DNA from: Sceloporus undulatus | Taxonomy: Eukaryota > Chordata > Lepidosauria > Squamata > Phrynosomatidae | Assembly (NCBI RefSeq): GCF_019175285.1 | Contig: NC_056525.1 | Span: 137,479,752 to 137,543,751 of the forward strand | Direction: 5' to 3' | Length of the DNA: 64,000 bases | The notes under the pieces: generated by a model | Told to the model about the DNA's origin: nothing | What the model saw: the letters and a program-made list of their open reading frames with translations, nothing else | Databases searched by the model: none | Translations under genes and position numbers: made by a program | Part shown: one piece after another, positions 22,898 to 31,934 of the stretch | Layout of the letters: every line of letters begins with the position of its first letter | Numbering within the stretch: the stretch's first letter is position 1

Positions 22898-23073
22898 AGT
22901 AGGCCCTTGATGTCTGCCACGGGTTTGGTTCAAGGATCCCCTGTGGATACCAAAATCCATGGATGTTCATGTTGCATGAAATACAGTGGACAGTGAAATT
23001 GTGACCTTATATAGATTAAGGCTTGGTTTTTGGAATTAATATATTTTTTGAATATTTTCAGATTGTGGATGCT
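22898..23073. mobile_element. Tigger-like MITE truncated by a SINE
   Basis: Starts CAGTAGGCCCTTGATGTC and shows family words to GATTGTGGATGCTTA, where a tRNA-derived SINE begins abruptly. The right end is missing. Confidence 0.65.
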
Positions 23074-23330
23074 TAGAGCCCTGGTGGCGCAGTAGTAAAT
23101 GCCTGCACTGCAACCACTCATTCACCATAAGGTTACGAGTTCAATACTAGCCAGGGGCTCAGGCTCGAATCAGGCCTGCATCCTTCTGAGGTCACTAAAA
23201 TGAGTACCCATCTAGTTGGGATCAGTTAGCTTACACATTGTAAACTGCTTAGGGAGCGCTTAAGTGCACTGATAAGCGAGAAATGTACGGAGAACCGACT
23301 GTACAAGTATAAAGCAGCTACATGGGCAGA
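23074..23330 (+). mobile_element. tRNA-derived SINE
   Basis: The tRNA-like head has A-box-like TGGCGCAGTAGTAAATGCC and B-box-like GGTTACGAGTTCAATAC. The body contains AAAATGAGTACCCATCTAG and TTACACATTGTAAACTGCTTAG, and the tail GTACAAGTATAAAGCAGCTA. A second + copy is at 49028-49240 and a minus fragment at 52785-52862. Confidence 0.8.
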
Positions 23331-23629
23331 AAAGATAATATACATCTTTGTTTTCCCCAAAATAGGGAAAATAAATTCCATTATTTTTGAAAGTAAAACA
23401 CACTGTATTTGAATATCTGTGAAATGCTACTGATAATGGATTTCCTAACTCTGTCCCCAGTCAGTTCTATTATAGGTGCAACTGTAAGCATTTGTGTATA
23501 TGGGTTTTCATATTTTTATATTTATTATCTAGCATCAGGTATGTTTTTGTCATGATGATCCCTTGGAACACCAGGAACTTATCCATGTGAGAAGGTATAC
23601 TGGCCCGCAGGCATTTGGTAGACCTAGAC

Positions 23630-23790
23630 AGTACAGTGCGCCCGTGTCATATGGCAACTTTCAGTTTATGCTGAAAGCTGTGCGGCAACCAGGAAATGGT
23701 GCGTGCAAGCCCCATTATTTTCAATGGGGTTTGAGCATACAGGGGGGTTGGGGGGGCGGAATGGATCCCCCGCATAAGGCAAGGGCAAAT
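23630..23790 (+). mobile_element. Tigger-like MITE (GTGCGCCC family), 3' end degraded
   Basis: Begins CAGTGCGCCCGTGTCATATG and contains CAATGGGGTTTGAGCATAC and GGATCCCCCGCATAAGG, the words shared with the copies at 3152, 31211 and 51270. Confidence 0.65.
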
Positions 23791-23844
23791 GGGTTTACTG
23801 CTTACTCCGCCACCACCACTCCAAGCTTTCTTCTATCCTTTAAC

Positions 23845-24060
23845 AATGGAGACTTAAGTAGATTACTGCACTACACTCTTATAGCGCTGCTATTCCACTT
23901 TAACTGCTCTGGCTGCCTACTGTTGCATTTTGGGGTTTGCAGTTCAGTGAAACCTCTCCCTCAACTGCAAACCCCATATTGCAATAGAAAGCAGCCAGAG
24001 CAGTTAGAGTGGAATAGCAGCACTATAAGAGTGTAGTGTGGTAATCTCCTAAGTGAGTCC
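23845..24060. mobile_element. Long foldback MITE, about 90-bp arms
   Basis: The left arm begins GGAGACTTAAGTAGATTACT and includes CTCTTATAGCGCTGCTATTC; the right arm has GAATAGCAGCACTATAAGAG and ends TAATCTCCTAAGTGAG. The middle pairs TTTTGGGGTTTGCAGT with ACTGCAAACCCCATAT. It has no coding capacity. Confidence 0.8.
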
Positions 24061-24069
24061 TATTGCAAA

Positions 24070-25200
24070 GCAGTTCAAGACCATATCTCCACCCTGCCCA
24101 GGCTGAGTTCTTATTCACCCTATTCAGGGATTGTCTCAAATCCTATCAATGTTTTGTCACTCAGGAGTTGAAGCCATCAGTTTTTCTGAAGTCTTTGTAA
24201 ATTCCATGGAGAAACCATTAAGGCTTTGTGACACTGCATTAGCATCAGATATCCATCAAAGCTATGAAATCAGATATATTAGCCCCAGGCATATCCACTT
24301 TGCTCATGGACCCTGTGTGTACAGAGAGTGAGCAAGGTGGCTATGTCTGGGTAATATTTATATCTTGATTTTATGGCCTCTCACTGTGTCACCCTCAGAC
24401 ACTGTCTGAGCCACTCAATCTCCATCTTCCGTGGACCCCTCTCTTCAGGACTGGTAATTACATATCACCCTTTCTAATTCCCCATTTCTTGCTAGCCAAC
24501 CTTCCACTCGTAATTTACTCTTAGCCTTATATGGTTCTTAAGGTTGCGTTGGATTTGTGTTTACATGCACCTTCAACATTTCTAAATGAAACTGGTGTCT
24601 CTGCTGTTAGCAGTAGTATAGACAGGTGAAAAGCTCCCTTAAGTTAACCACCTCTTACAGGCCCCCTTTTGAGCTAGTAATTCCCCACAAATACCAAGGT
24701 GACGCTGATACTATTGGTGGGGACCCCAAGTCCCTCCTCCACCTTTTAAGGTAACACAACCCAGCAAGACTTTCCGTAACATACCTAGGGGTAACTTCTC
24801 AGCATTGTAGTACAGTAACCGTTTTACTAATGGAAAAGAATTCCCCTGGAAGACTAAAAAAAGGCAACAGGTAACCAGTATTGCAAAATACAATATATTG
24901 CTGACACAACAGATAGTTATCAGAAAAGAAAGCAATTTTAGACACTGTTAATGGAGCAAGAAGAGAAAGAGAAATGTGTATTATCTACTACAATGCTTGG
25001 TGGAAATGTATGGAAAGCAGGAATAAATTATACATCACATTGTTTTAACCCCCTTCAAAACTGAGCCCAGAAAGCAGTCAGTTTTTTGAAACAATTGACA
25101 GCTGTAAACCAACTGGATAAGGCTGATTTTAGGTTAAGGCACATTGTCTTCTGAACATAAACTATGTAGAACAAGCACAGGTTTACTTAACAGCTCACTG
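24070..25200. other. Intergenic, nothing recognised
   Basis: Ordinary AT-rich sequence without a recognisable gene or repeat family; it may include the 3' UTR of CCDC96. Confidence 0.5.
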
Positions 25201-25205
25201 CACCC

Positions 25206-25760
25206 CTAACCCCCGCCCTCCAACTCTTGCATTTTTTGACAGTGAAACGAAATCTTCATTCTTTTGCATGTTAGGGCGAGTCCAGCATGACGACGTTTCA
25301 GCATATCCAGCCGCTCCTTCCGTGCCTCAGCAGCGTCCACTTTGTTTTCATAGTCTCTCAACAACAGTGTATGCCCAAGTAAGCCACACTTCTGCTGAAG
25401 CCTCTCATTGTCCATTCGCATCTTATCTCGAGCCTGTTTAGTCTTCGTTAGGATCTCTCTCTTTTGAGCCACTAAACCTTCAGCTGCCATTAGCTGGGCC
25501 TTTTGGCCTTGATTTTCTGCTTCCACAAACTGCAGCTTTTCTTTCACTGGAGATATGATTTGTACCGTGTTAGTAATCCTTCTGCGGAGCTTCAGAAGCT
25601 CCTCATTGCGCTCTTCAATCTTCTCATTGTAGGTCTGGTTCTCAATCTTCAACTGCTCAAAGTCTATTAAGTGCAGGCCTTCTGCCAGCTCCTCCTGGGC
25701 TTTTAGGTTAGCTTCAAGTTTTTGGATTCTGTGTTTCAACTTTATATACTCTAGACGAAC
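25206..25760 (-). CDS. CCDC96: CCDC96/CFAP184, second coding exon
   Basis: On the minus strand the acceptor TCTTCATTCCAG precedes VRLEYIKLKHRIQKLEANLK, joining in frame (phase 0) to the first exon ending EREMTE. It encodes the conserved C-terminal coiled coil: EELAEGLHLIDFEQLKIENQ, YNEKIEERNEELLKLRRRIT, ILTKTKQARDKMRMDNERLQ, GLLGHTLLLRDYENKVDAAE, RHAGLALTC. CCDC96 pairs with CCDC113 in motile-cilium axonemes near the radial spokes and nexin-dynein regulatory complex (established family knowledge). The last 18 or so residues, after LTCKRM, do not match the C-terminus I remember, so the true end could be altered by a small frame change or a further exon. With exon 1 the protein is about 570 residues (human about 555). 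As I recall, human CCDC96 is intronless here. Confidence 0.9.
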   Translation of the reverse strand, partial: VRLEYIKLKHRIQKLEANLKAQEELAEGLHLIDFEQLKIENQTYNEKIEERNEELLKLRRRITNTVQIISPVKEKLQFVEAENQGQKAQLMAAEGLVAQKREILTKTKQARDKMRMDNERLQQKCGLLGHTLLLRDYENKVDAAEARKERLDMLKRRHAGLALTCKRMKISFHCQKMQELEGGG

Positions 25761-26734
25761 CTGGAATGAAGAAGAAAAGAAACCTACCATGAAACTACTT
25801 GAAGTACTACCAGAATTACCATTCAGCCCATTTTATCCTCCCCAGTCACCTTAAATTCCAAAGCAGTCCAAGTGTCTTGCAGCCTCCCTGATACTTCAGC
25901 TACTTTATCATGTTTACTAGTGAATACCTCCTGTAAGAAAGGCTTCATCCCCATTGTCTTAACCTGGAAATTAGAAACTTATTTTGGCCTGAGGGCTAAG
26001 TTGGCTCCAAGGAAGCACATTGGGGAGCAACATCCCATCAGCAGGTGGGCCTACGTCCACTACTGGCATGTTGTTTTTCCTCATACATGCCTAAAACGGG
26101 TTTTTGCTTTGAAGCAAACATACTTGGTACGTAGTGACAGTGCATCTCCAAGTATTTTGTGTGTGTGTGGCTGGTTAAGGAAGGTTAATCCCCAAGGCAA
26201 CTATCTACAGTAAGTAAGGTGAATGGGGTGAGGATGGAAACATCCCTGCAAAGTTCCTCTGAATCCTTCCACAGCTTCTGATGATACCAACCTTGCTAAA
26301 TAAACTTATTGGCCTCCTTGCTTGGGTGAGGTTGATATTGTTCTGCACTGGCTTTGAGTGTTCCTAAAGGGCTGGCTGGTGTTTATGATGCAAACCTGAG
26401 TCGAGCTTAAGCCCTTTTGCTAGTACTTATGGCTTGGAGTGGCTGCAGTATAGGCATTTAACCACTGTGCCACCATGCCTCCTCTATCTATCTACTTGCA
26501 TTGGCATGCTTTTGAACTAAGTTGGCAGAAGCTGGGACTATTGACAGGAGCTGGCTCCATTATGTGGACCTCAGACTGCCAACCTTTTTTACTGTCATAA
26601 CTGGTGTCTTGACCATAAGCCACCGTAATGTCTTGCCGATGATGGATTTTAAGAATTTCTCTAAACACATGGGCAGGTGGAGGAGGGGCCCACCTGCATG
26701 AATACCTTTCTATATAACCTGGACTGAGGGCAAC

Positions 26735-27312
26735 AGAAGTATAGTGTCTAGATCAAGGGAAGTAATAGTGCCACTCTATTCTGCTCTGGTCAGACCCCAC
26801 CTGGAATACTGTGTCCAGTTCTGGGCACCATAATTTAAAAAGGATGTTGAGAAACTGGAGTGTGTCCAAAGGAGGGCGACTAAAATGGTGAAGGGTCTGG
26901 AAACCATGTCCTATGAGGAATGACTTAGGGAGCTGGGGATGTTTAGCCTGGAGAAGAGAAAGTTAAGAGGTGATATGATAGCCCTGTTTAAATATTTGAA
27001 GGGATGACATATTGAGGAGAGAGCAAGCTTGTTTTCTGCTGCTCCAGAGACTAGGACCCGGAGCAATGGATGCAAGCTCCAGGAAAAGAGATTCCACCTC
27101 AACATTAGGAGGAACTTCCTGACAGTAAGGGCTGTTCGACAGTGGAACAAACTCCCTAATAGTGTAGTTGAGTCTCCTTCCCTGGAGGTCTTTAAACAGA
27201 GGCTGGATGACCATCTGTCAGGTATGTTTTGATTGAGAGTTCCTGCATGGCAGAATAGGGTTGGGCTGGATCATGGCCCTTGTGGCCTCTTCCAACTCTA
27301 TCCTTCTATGAA
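26735..27312 (+). mobile_element. CR1 LINE 3' fragment in CCDC96 intron
   Basis: Begins GCAACAGAAGTATAGTGTCT and runs through GTGAAGGGTCTGGAAACC, GGATGTTTAGCCTGGAG and AGGCTGGATGACCATCTG to a degraded TTCTATGA tail. It fills about a third of the only CCDC96 intron and ends roughly 115 bp from exon 1. Confidence 0.9.
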
Positions 27313-27426
27313 CAGTCAGGACACCTTGAGAGAACTTGGCCTAGGACCAAGATGGCCACTTTTCCTTCCTCTCCTGCGTGATCCTGACCACCTTCCCCCG
27401 GTTATAACCTTGTCCGGGGCGCTCAC

Positions 27427-28584
27427 CTCGGTCATCTCCCTCTCCTTGCCCTGCTCCCTGGCCTGGATCTGCTCGACCTCCCGGACGGCGGCCTGCCTTC
27501 CCCCGAGCCTCCTGCCCATGGTGAAGACGGCCACCTCCTTCTTGAGGGCCTGGTGGGCCTTCCACTGGGCCTCCACCTTGGCCAGCCTCTCGCGGCAGGC
27601 GCCCTGCAGGGCGTCCAGCTGCTGCCGGTACCAGGAGCCCTCGGCGGCCTGCTGGCTGCGCAGCTCCTCCAGCAGCGACAGGTAGCGGCTGAAGCGCTGC
27701 TCGCGGTCGGAGATGTGCTGCTCCAGCTCCGCCCGGGCGGGGGCCGCCTCCTTGCCGCCGACGCCGCCGCCTTTGCCCAGCAGCTCGGCCAGCTTCCCCT
27801 GGATCTTGGCGTCGAGGAGTAGGCGGCGGCGGCGCTCGGCCTGCAGCCTCCGGCACTCCTCGGTCAGCTCCTCCCGGAGGCGGCGCTCCTGGGCCAGGCG
27901 CTCCATGCGCTGCTCCTCGCTCTCGAAGCCCGCCGCCTCCGAGCCCTGGCTCTCCGGGCTGGAGCCCAGCCGCAGCGACCCCCCGCTCAGGCAGCGCTGC
28001 TCCAGCTCCCGCAGGCTGATGCTGATGCGGCGGCCCAGCTCCTCGCCCACCGCCAGCAGAGGCGGCTCCAGCAGCTCCCCCGCCGAGAAGGACGACGACG
28101 TCGGCAAGGGCGGCGTCCCCCGGGAGGACGGGGGCGCAGGGGACGCCGCCCTCGGCTCCGTTGCCTCTTCCTCCTCCTCCTCGGCTTCGGTGGACGCTGC
28201 CTCCGCCTCCGCCGCCTCCTTCTTCTCCGCCTCCTCTTCCTGGGGCTTTGCCTCCTCCGCCTCCTCGCCATCCGGAGGCTCTCCGGGGGCTGCCGCCGGT
28301 GGGGGTGACTCCTCCGGCTTCTCTTCGGCCTCCTCTGCCTGCGCTTCTCCCTCAACCTCCGAGGAGGAGAAGGCGGACACTGACTCGGCCTCCGGAGCCT
28401 CGGAGTGGAGCGAAGCGGCGGAGGCCTTTGCAGGGCCCTCCTCCTTCTCCTCCTCCGCTTTCTCCTTCCCTTCTTCCTTCATTTCTTCCTTCCCTTCCTC
28501 CTCCTGGAGCTCAGGAGCGGCCTCAGTCTCGGCCTCCCCCGGCTCAAGGCCCGCAGGAGCCTGGAGACCCTCCTCCTCCGCCAT
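27427..28584 (-). CDS. CCDC96: CCDC96/CFAP184, first coding exon
   Basis: The start codon is at 28584 (MAEEEGLQAPAGLEPGEAET) in a GC-rich CpG island. The 386-codon exon ends ATGACCGAG|GTGAGC in phase 0. The first 165 or so residues are a low-complexity acidic region of Glu, Ala and Pro; a Ser-rich linker follows. From about residue 170 helical and coiled-coil sequence begins (ISISLRELEQRCL, EEQRMERLAQERRLREELTE, AELLGKGGG, EQHISDREQRFSRYLSLLEE, LRSQQAAEGSWYRQQLDAL, KAHQALKKEVAVFTMGRRLG). This last block is the recognisable family signature. It is transcribed away from TADA2B. Long frames on the opposite strand (for example 27713-28627) reflect GC-rich, stop-poor composition only. Confidence 0.92.
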
Positions 28585-28619
28585 CTTCTCTTCAACTGCC
28601 GTTCCTAACTCCGAGCAGT

Positions 28620-28632
28620 GTCTCTAAACAAC
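28620..28632. promoter_or_regulatory. RFX X-box, copy 1
   Basis: GTCTCTAAACAAC fits the X-box pattern GTNNCT-AARCAAC in its distal half and is the most diverged of the three. It lies 36 bp upstream of the CCDC96 start codon. Confidence 0.55.
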
Positions 28633-28774
28633 GAGGCTCCGCCCTTCTCGACTCTGATTGGCCGCTTCCTCCTCAAGGGTTCTAATTGGGCGGGGCTTGG
28701 AGTTCCTTCTCCTCCGCCATCTTCTCCTCTACTGTACTGCCTTTCCTAACCGAGAGGCGGTGTCGCTGCCTTCC

Positions 28775-28787
28775 GTCACTAAGCAAC
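28775..28787. promoter_or_regulatory. RFX X-box, copy 2
   Basis: GTCACTAAGCAAC, an imperfect palindrome of the RFX type. Confidence 0.65.
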
Positions 28788-28992
28788 AAGCCTCTGGCTC
28801 CGCCCCCCTCCGCAGTTGCGAGGGGAAACGCATGGATTCCTCTTAATTGGGCGGGCAATAAATAAATCATTTATTTATTTATTATCCCCGTCCTCGACTC
28901 TGATTGGTCGCTTTCTCCCCCAGGGTTCTAATTGGGCGGGGCCTCTTCCTTCTCCATCTTCTCTTCAACTGCCTTTCCTAACTCAGAGTCGC

Positions 28993-29005
28993 GTCGCTAA
29001 GCAAC
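28993..29005. promoter_or_regulatory. RFX X-box, copy 3
   Basis: GTCGCTAAGCAAC, the best match, at the same place in its repeat unit as the other two. RFX factors drive ciliary genes, consistent with CCDC96. Confidence 0.65.
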
Positions 29006-29189
29006 GAGGCTCCGCCCCCTCCTTCGCGGTTGCGAGGGGAAACGCATCCCTGTCCTCTGCTCTGATTGGCCGCTTCCTCCCCGAGGCTTCTAATTGGGCG
29101 GGAGCCCTTTCCTCCCGTCGCGGACTCTGACGTCACTGGAGCGCGCCGGCCCCGTTCCCTCGGAGCGAAGGGAAAAAAAGACACCCAAG

Positions 29190-29459
29190 ATGGCGGAGCT
29201 GGGGAAGAAGTATTGCGTGTATTGCTTGGCCGAGGTGAGCTCGCTCCGCTTCCGCTGCACCGAGTGCGCCGACATCGAGCTCTGCCCCGAGTGCTTCTCA
29301 GCCGGCGCGGAGATCGGGCCTCACCGGCGCTGGCACGGCTACCAGCTGGTGGACGGAGGGCGCTTCACCCTCTGGGGCGCCGAGGCCGAGGGCGGATGGA
29401 GCAGCCGCGAGGAGCAGCTCCTCCTCGACGCCATCGAGCAGTTTGGCTTCGGGAACTGG
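29190..29459 (+). CDS. TADA2B: TADA2B, exon 1 (ZZ finger and start of SANT)
   Basis: ATG at 29190 (context AAGATGG) begins MAELGKKYCVYCLAEVSSLR. The ZZ zinc finger shows its ligands C9, C12, C23, C26, C32, C35, H45 and H49. Then YQLVDGGRFTLWG and EEQLLLDAIEQFGFGNW start the SANT domain. The donor is AACTGG|GTAAGG, phase 0. TADA2B is the ADA2 adaptor that activates GCN5/PCAF in the metazoan SAGA complex in the nucleus (established). Exon 1 holds 90 codons; with exon 2 the protein is 420 residues, the usual vertebrate length. The exon is GC-rich; exon 2 is not. Confidence 0.96.
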
Positions 29460-29474
29460 GTAAGGCCTCGGAAC

Positions 29475-29835
29475 AGGATGAACTTCAACAGGGAGAGAAG
29501 TCAGGTAGAAGAAATGAAATGCACAGATATAGGATCATTAAGGAGACTTTATACGTGTGGAAGGAGTCCAAGGGGACCACAAGCTGAACATGAGTCAACA
29601 GTGTGATGCAGCAGCTAACAAGGCCAATGCGATTCTAGGCTGCATCAATAGAAGTATAGTGTCTAGATCAAGGGAAGTCATAGTGCCACTCTATTCTGCT
29701 TTGGTCAGGGCCCACCTGGAATAATACTGTGTCCAATTCAAATGGCCATCTGTCAGTGGGGATGCTTTGATTGAGAGTTCCTGCATGGCAGAAGGGTGGT
29801 CCTTGTGGACTCTTCCAACTAGGATTCCTCCCCTC
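29475..29835 (+). mobile_element. CR1 LINE 3' fragment with internal deletion
   Basis: CR1 words (TCAACATGGAG-like start, ATGAAATGCACAGATATAGG, GAACATGAGTCAACAG, CTGCATCAATAGAAGTATAG) begin only about 15 bp after the TADA2B exon 1 donor. About 350 bp of the usual 3' region is deleted (jump near 29740), ending GGCAGAAGGG...CTCTTCCAACT. Confidence 0.85.
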
Positions 29836-29933
29836 TTTCCACCTCCGTATTTTATTAACATGTCATCAGAAACAGAGCACTGAAAATAACTGAACACTAT
29901 TTGCAGCCGCTGACCTGAGGGAACGACTGTCGT

Positions 29934-29957
29934 CGTCATCATCATCATCATCATCAA
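29934..29957. repeat. (ATC)n microsatellite
   Basis: About seven CAT/ATC units after GTCGTCGTC in TADA2B intron 1. Confidence 0.9.
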
Positions 29958-30127
29958 GCATTTCTAGGCTCATTGCCACACCTACTTTAGTGTGCCCATG
30001 CCTCCCTAAACTACAAGTCTGGCCCAAGACACTAAGGCCAGCCCAGACAAGCTTGCTTTCCAAGCGCATTTGTCAGATGGCATCCCGTCGCCGTTGGTTT
30101 TCACTTCGTTTCAAAGTGTACAGTTAG

Positions 30128-30265
30128 ACCAGCGATTCTCAAACTCTGGTCCTCCAAGTATTTTGGACTTCAGCTCCCAGGAGCCCCAGCCAAAAGCCAA
30201 GCATCCTGGGAACTCAAGTTCAAAATACCCAGAGGACCAAAGTTTGGGTACCGCTGCTTTAAACT
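30128..30265. mobile_element. Palindromic MITE (hAT-like)
   Basis: Left part GACCAGCGATTCTCAAACTC, TTTTGGACTTCAGCTCCCAG; right part TTCAAAATACCCAGAGGACC, AAAGTTTGGGTACCGCTG in inverted order. A related copy lies at 47195-47320. Confidence 0.6.
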
Positions 30266-31210
30266 ACATAGTTTGAGCTTGATGTATTTAAAGGTTTTCC
30301 AGCTCCCACATCATTTTGCAGTCCTTTGCTCTATGCTACTGATGGTGAAAATGTAAAATACAGTACAGCCATGGGTCCTCATGGTTGCCACCTTATTCAT
30401 CTTTGACCATGTAGACGGGAGAATCATTTAGGCATTATTTTTCAAAGGAGTAGCCATGTTAGTCTCTTGCAGCATTAAAAAGAGAAAGGAGGGAAAGAAG
30501 GGGGGGGGAGGACACATGGCAGAACCTTTAAGGCTAACTGGTTTCTGTGTTTGAATGAGCTTTTGTGGATATTAACCCACTTCTTCAGATGCAGGATTGT
30601 GTGGTATTAAGGCCTCAGGCATAGAGCTGTGAGAGTGGGATAGAATGTAATTGGATCCAGAAGGATGCAAACCATGTCCCAAATAAAGTGCTGAAATAGA
30701 TCTGAGCAGATTGTCTGCAGTGTTGCATATCACTAAACCTGAGGGTTTATAGCTTTTGGAATTACATTAGAAACTGATAGACTGGCTCTGTGAATAGAAA
30801 ATGCTTAAGAAAGGCTCAATTGAGATCTTAGGACTCTAATTTATTACATTGCCCTCCAGGTTAGGACCTAACCTTTATGTGCACACAGTAAACTAAAGTT
30901 GGTACTTGAAAACGGAGACTGTTCATATGAATGTATCCCAGTATTCTGAAATCTGCATTTATCAACTATGGCTTAAAAGTACTGTAATCAAAATGGGAGC
31001 CATTCCTATAAGAAAACCGCACCCCTTTGAAGTCTGATAAAGCCTGTCATCTGCATCATGCTGGAAAGATGCTTGGTGAAGAAAGACTGAGTAATAGCAA
31101 CCATGAGTGCATGTGGGGCTTGGAAGAGTAATCTATACCTCTCCAAGTGATAGATGTGGAAGGTTTTCACCAGTGAAAGGGTGGCTGCCAACTAGTTTTT
31201 GTAAGTTAAT

Positions 31211-31405
31211 ACACTATATGCGGCTTCAAGCTTATGCTGAAGCCGCGCAACAGTAAAATATATGGCGTGTGTGCCTGTGGCATGCGTGCTGCACGCCATT
31301 GTGAGCATGCACCCTATTGTTTTCAATGGGGCGTGAGCATACGCAGAATTCCTCTTACGTGGAGGGATCCAGAATGGATCCCCCACATAAGGAAAGGGCC
31401 CACTG
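31211..31405. mobile_element. Tigger-like MITE
   Basis: ACACTATATGCGGCTTCAAG at the left and GGAAAGGGCCCACTG plus TA at the right; internal words CAATGGGGCGTGAGCATACG and GAATGGATCCCCCACATAAG. TADA2B intron 1. Confidence 0.65.
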
Positions 31406-31751
31406 TAATGGAGAATGTCATCCTGCCTTCGTGGAAGGGAGATCTGTTTGTAGCATTCTCACATTTTTGTGCTAAGACTTTTTCCGTTGTTCATTTTTAA
31501 CATGTTCTATTTGGTCGTTTTATTTATATTGCTATATTTTGTATCAATTTATACCTTCGTTATGTATTTGCTTGCTTAGTATAGCAGTTGTATACTTGCT
31601 TCTATTATTGTATTATTTTCATTTTTGATCTGTTGTGAGCCTCTTTGCGTGAAATCATGCAAGAAACTGGCATGCAAATTAATTGATTATGGTAATGAAG
31701 AAACAGTGCTGTATTTGCACCCACATTTCACGTTTCATACAACTTTTTAGA

Positions 31752-31868
31752 CGGGGATAGGGAACCTGTGGCATTTTAAACAATGTGGACTCCAGGTACT
31801 ACCATCCCTTGGGATATTGGTTAGGGCTGGCCAGTCTTACATCTGGAGGACTACAGGTTCCTTTCCCT
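31752..31868. mobile_element. Short palindromic repeat (hAT-like)
   Basis: Reads GGGATAGGGAACCTGTGGCA...TGGACTCCAGGTACTACCAT...CTGGAGGACTACAGGTTCC, a common reptile foldback repeat. Diverged copies lie at 33690-33800, 35262-35390, 38222-38332 and 59535-59642. Confidence 0.6.
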
Positions 31869-31934
31869 TTTTGTAAACAGTTGACTTAAGATCCCCCACA
31901 TTAATAATTCTGGTACTGTTTCGTTCTGTTCTAG

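Larger units (their letters stand above)
28585..29189. promoter_or_regulatory. Bidirectional CCDC96/TADA2B promoter made of three repeated units
   Basis: 605 bp separates the two start codons. The interval is a CpG island in which one roughly 140-240-bp unit occurs three times (about 28560-28700, 28700-28945, 28945-29105). Each unit has CATCTTCTC...ACTGC(C)TTTCCTAAC, then an X-box, GGCTCCGCCC, CTCTGATTGG and TAATTGGGCGGG. Inverted CCAAT boxes (ATTGG) lie at 28657, 28685, 28846, 28903, 28931, 29065 and 29093, often followed by GGGCGGG Sp1-type boxes. No TATA box stands at either start. The middle unit carries an AT-rich insert (AATAAATAAATC, 28857-28885). CREB-like TGACGTCA lies at 29128-29135. 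The layout suits a ubiquitous gene sharing a promoter with a ciliary gene. Confidence 0.8.

Noticed and set aside
27713-28627. 304-codon plus-strand frame opposite CCDC96
   Set aside because: Ser/Ala-rich shadow of the GC-rich coding exon; the true frame is conserved CCDC96 on the minus strand.
28161-28685. 174-codon Pro-rich plus-strand frame
   Set aside because: Third-frame shadow of the acidic CCDC96 repeat region.
29094-29189. In-frame upstream extension of TADA2B to a start near 29094
   Set aside because: Adds residues not found in TADA2B; ATG 29190 gives the conserved MAELGKKYC start in a good context.
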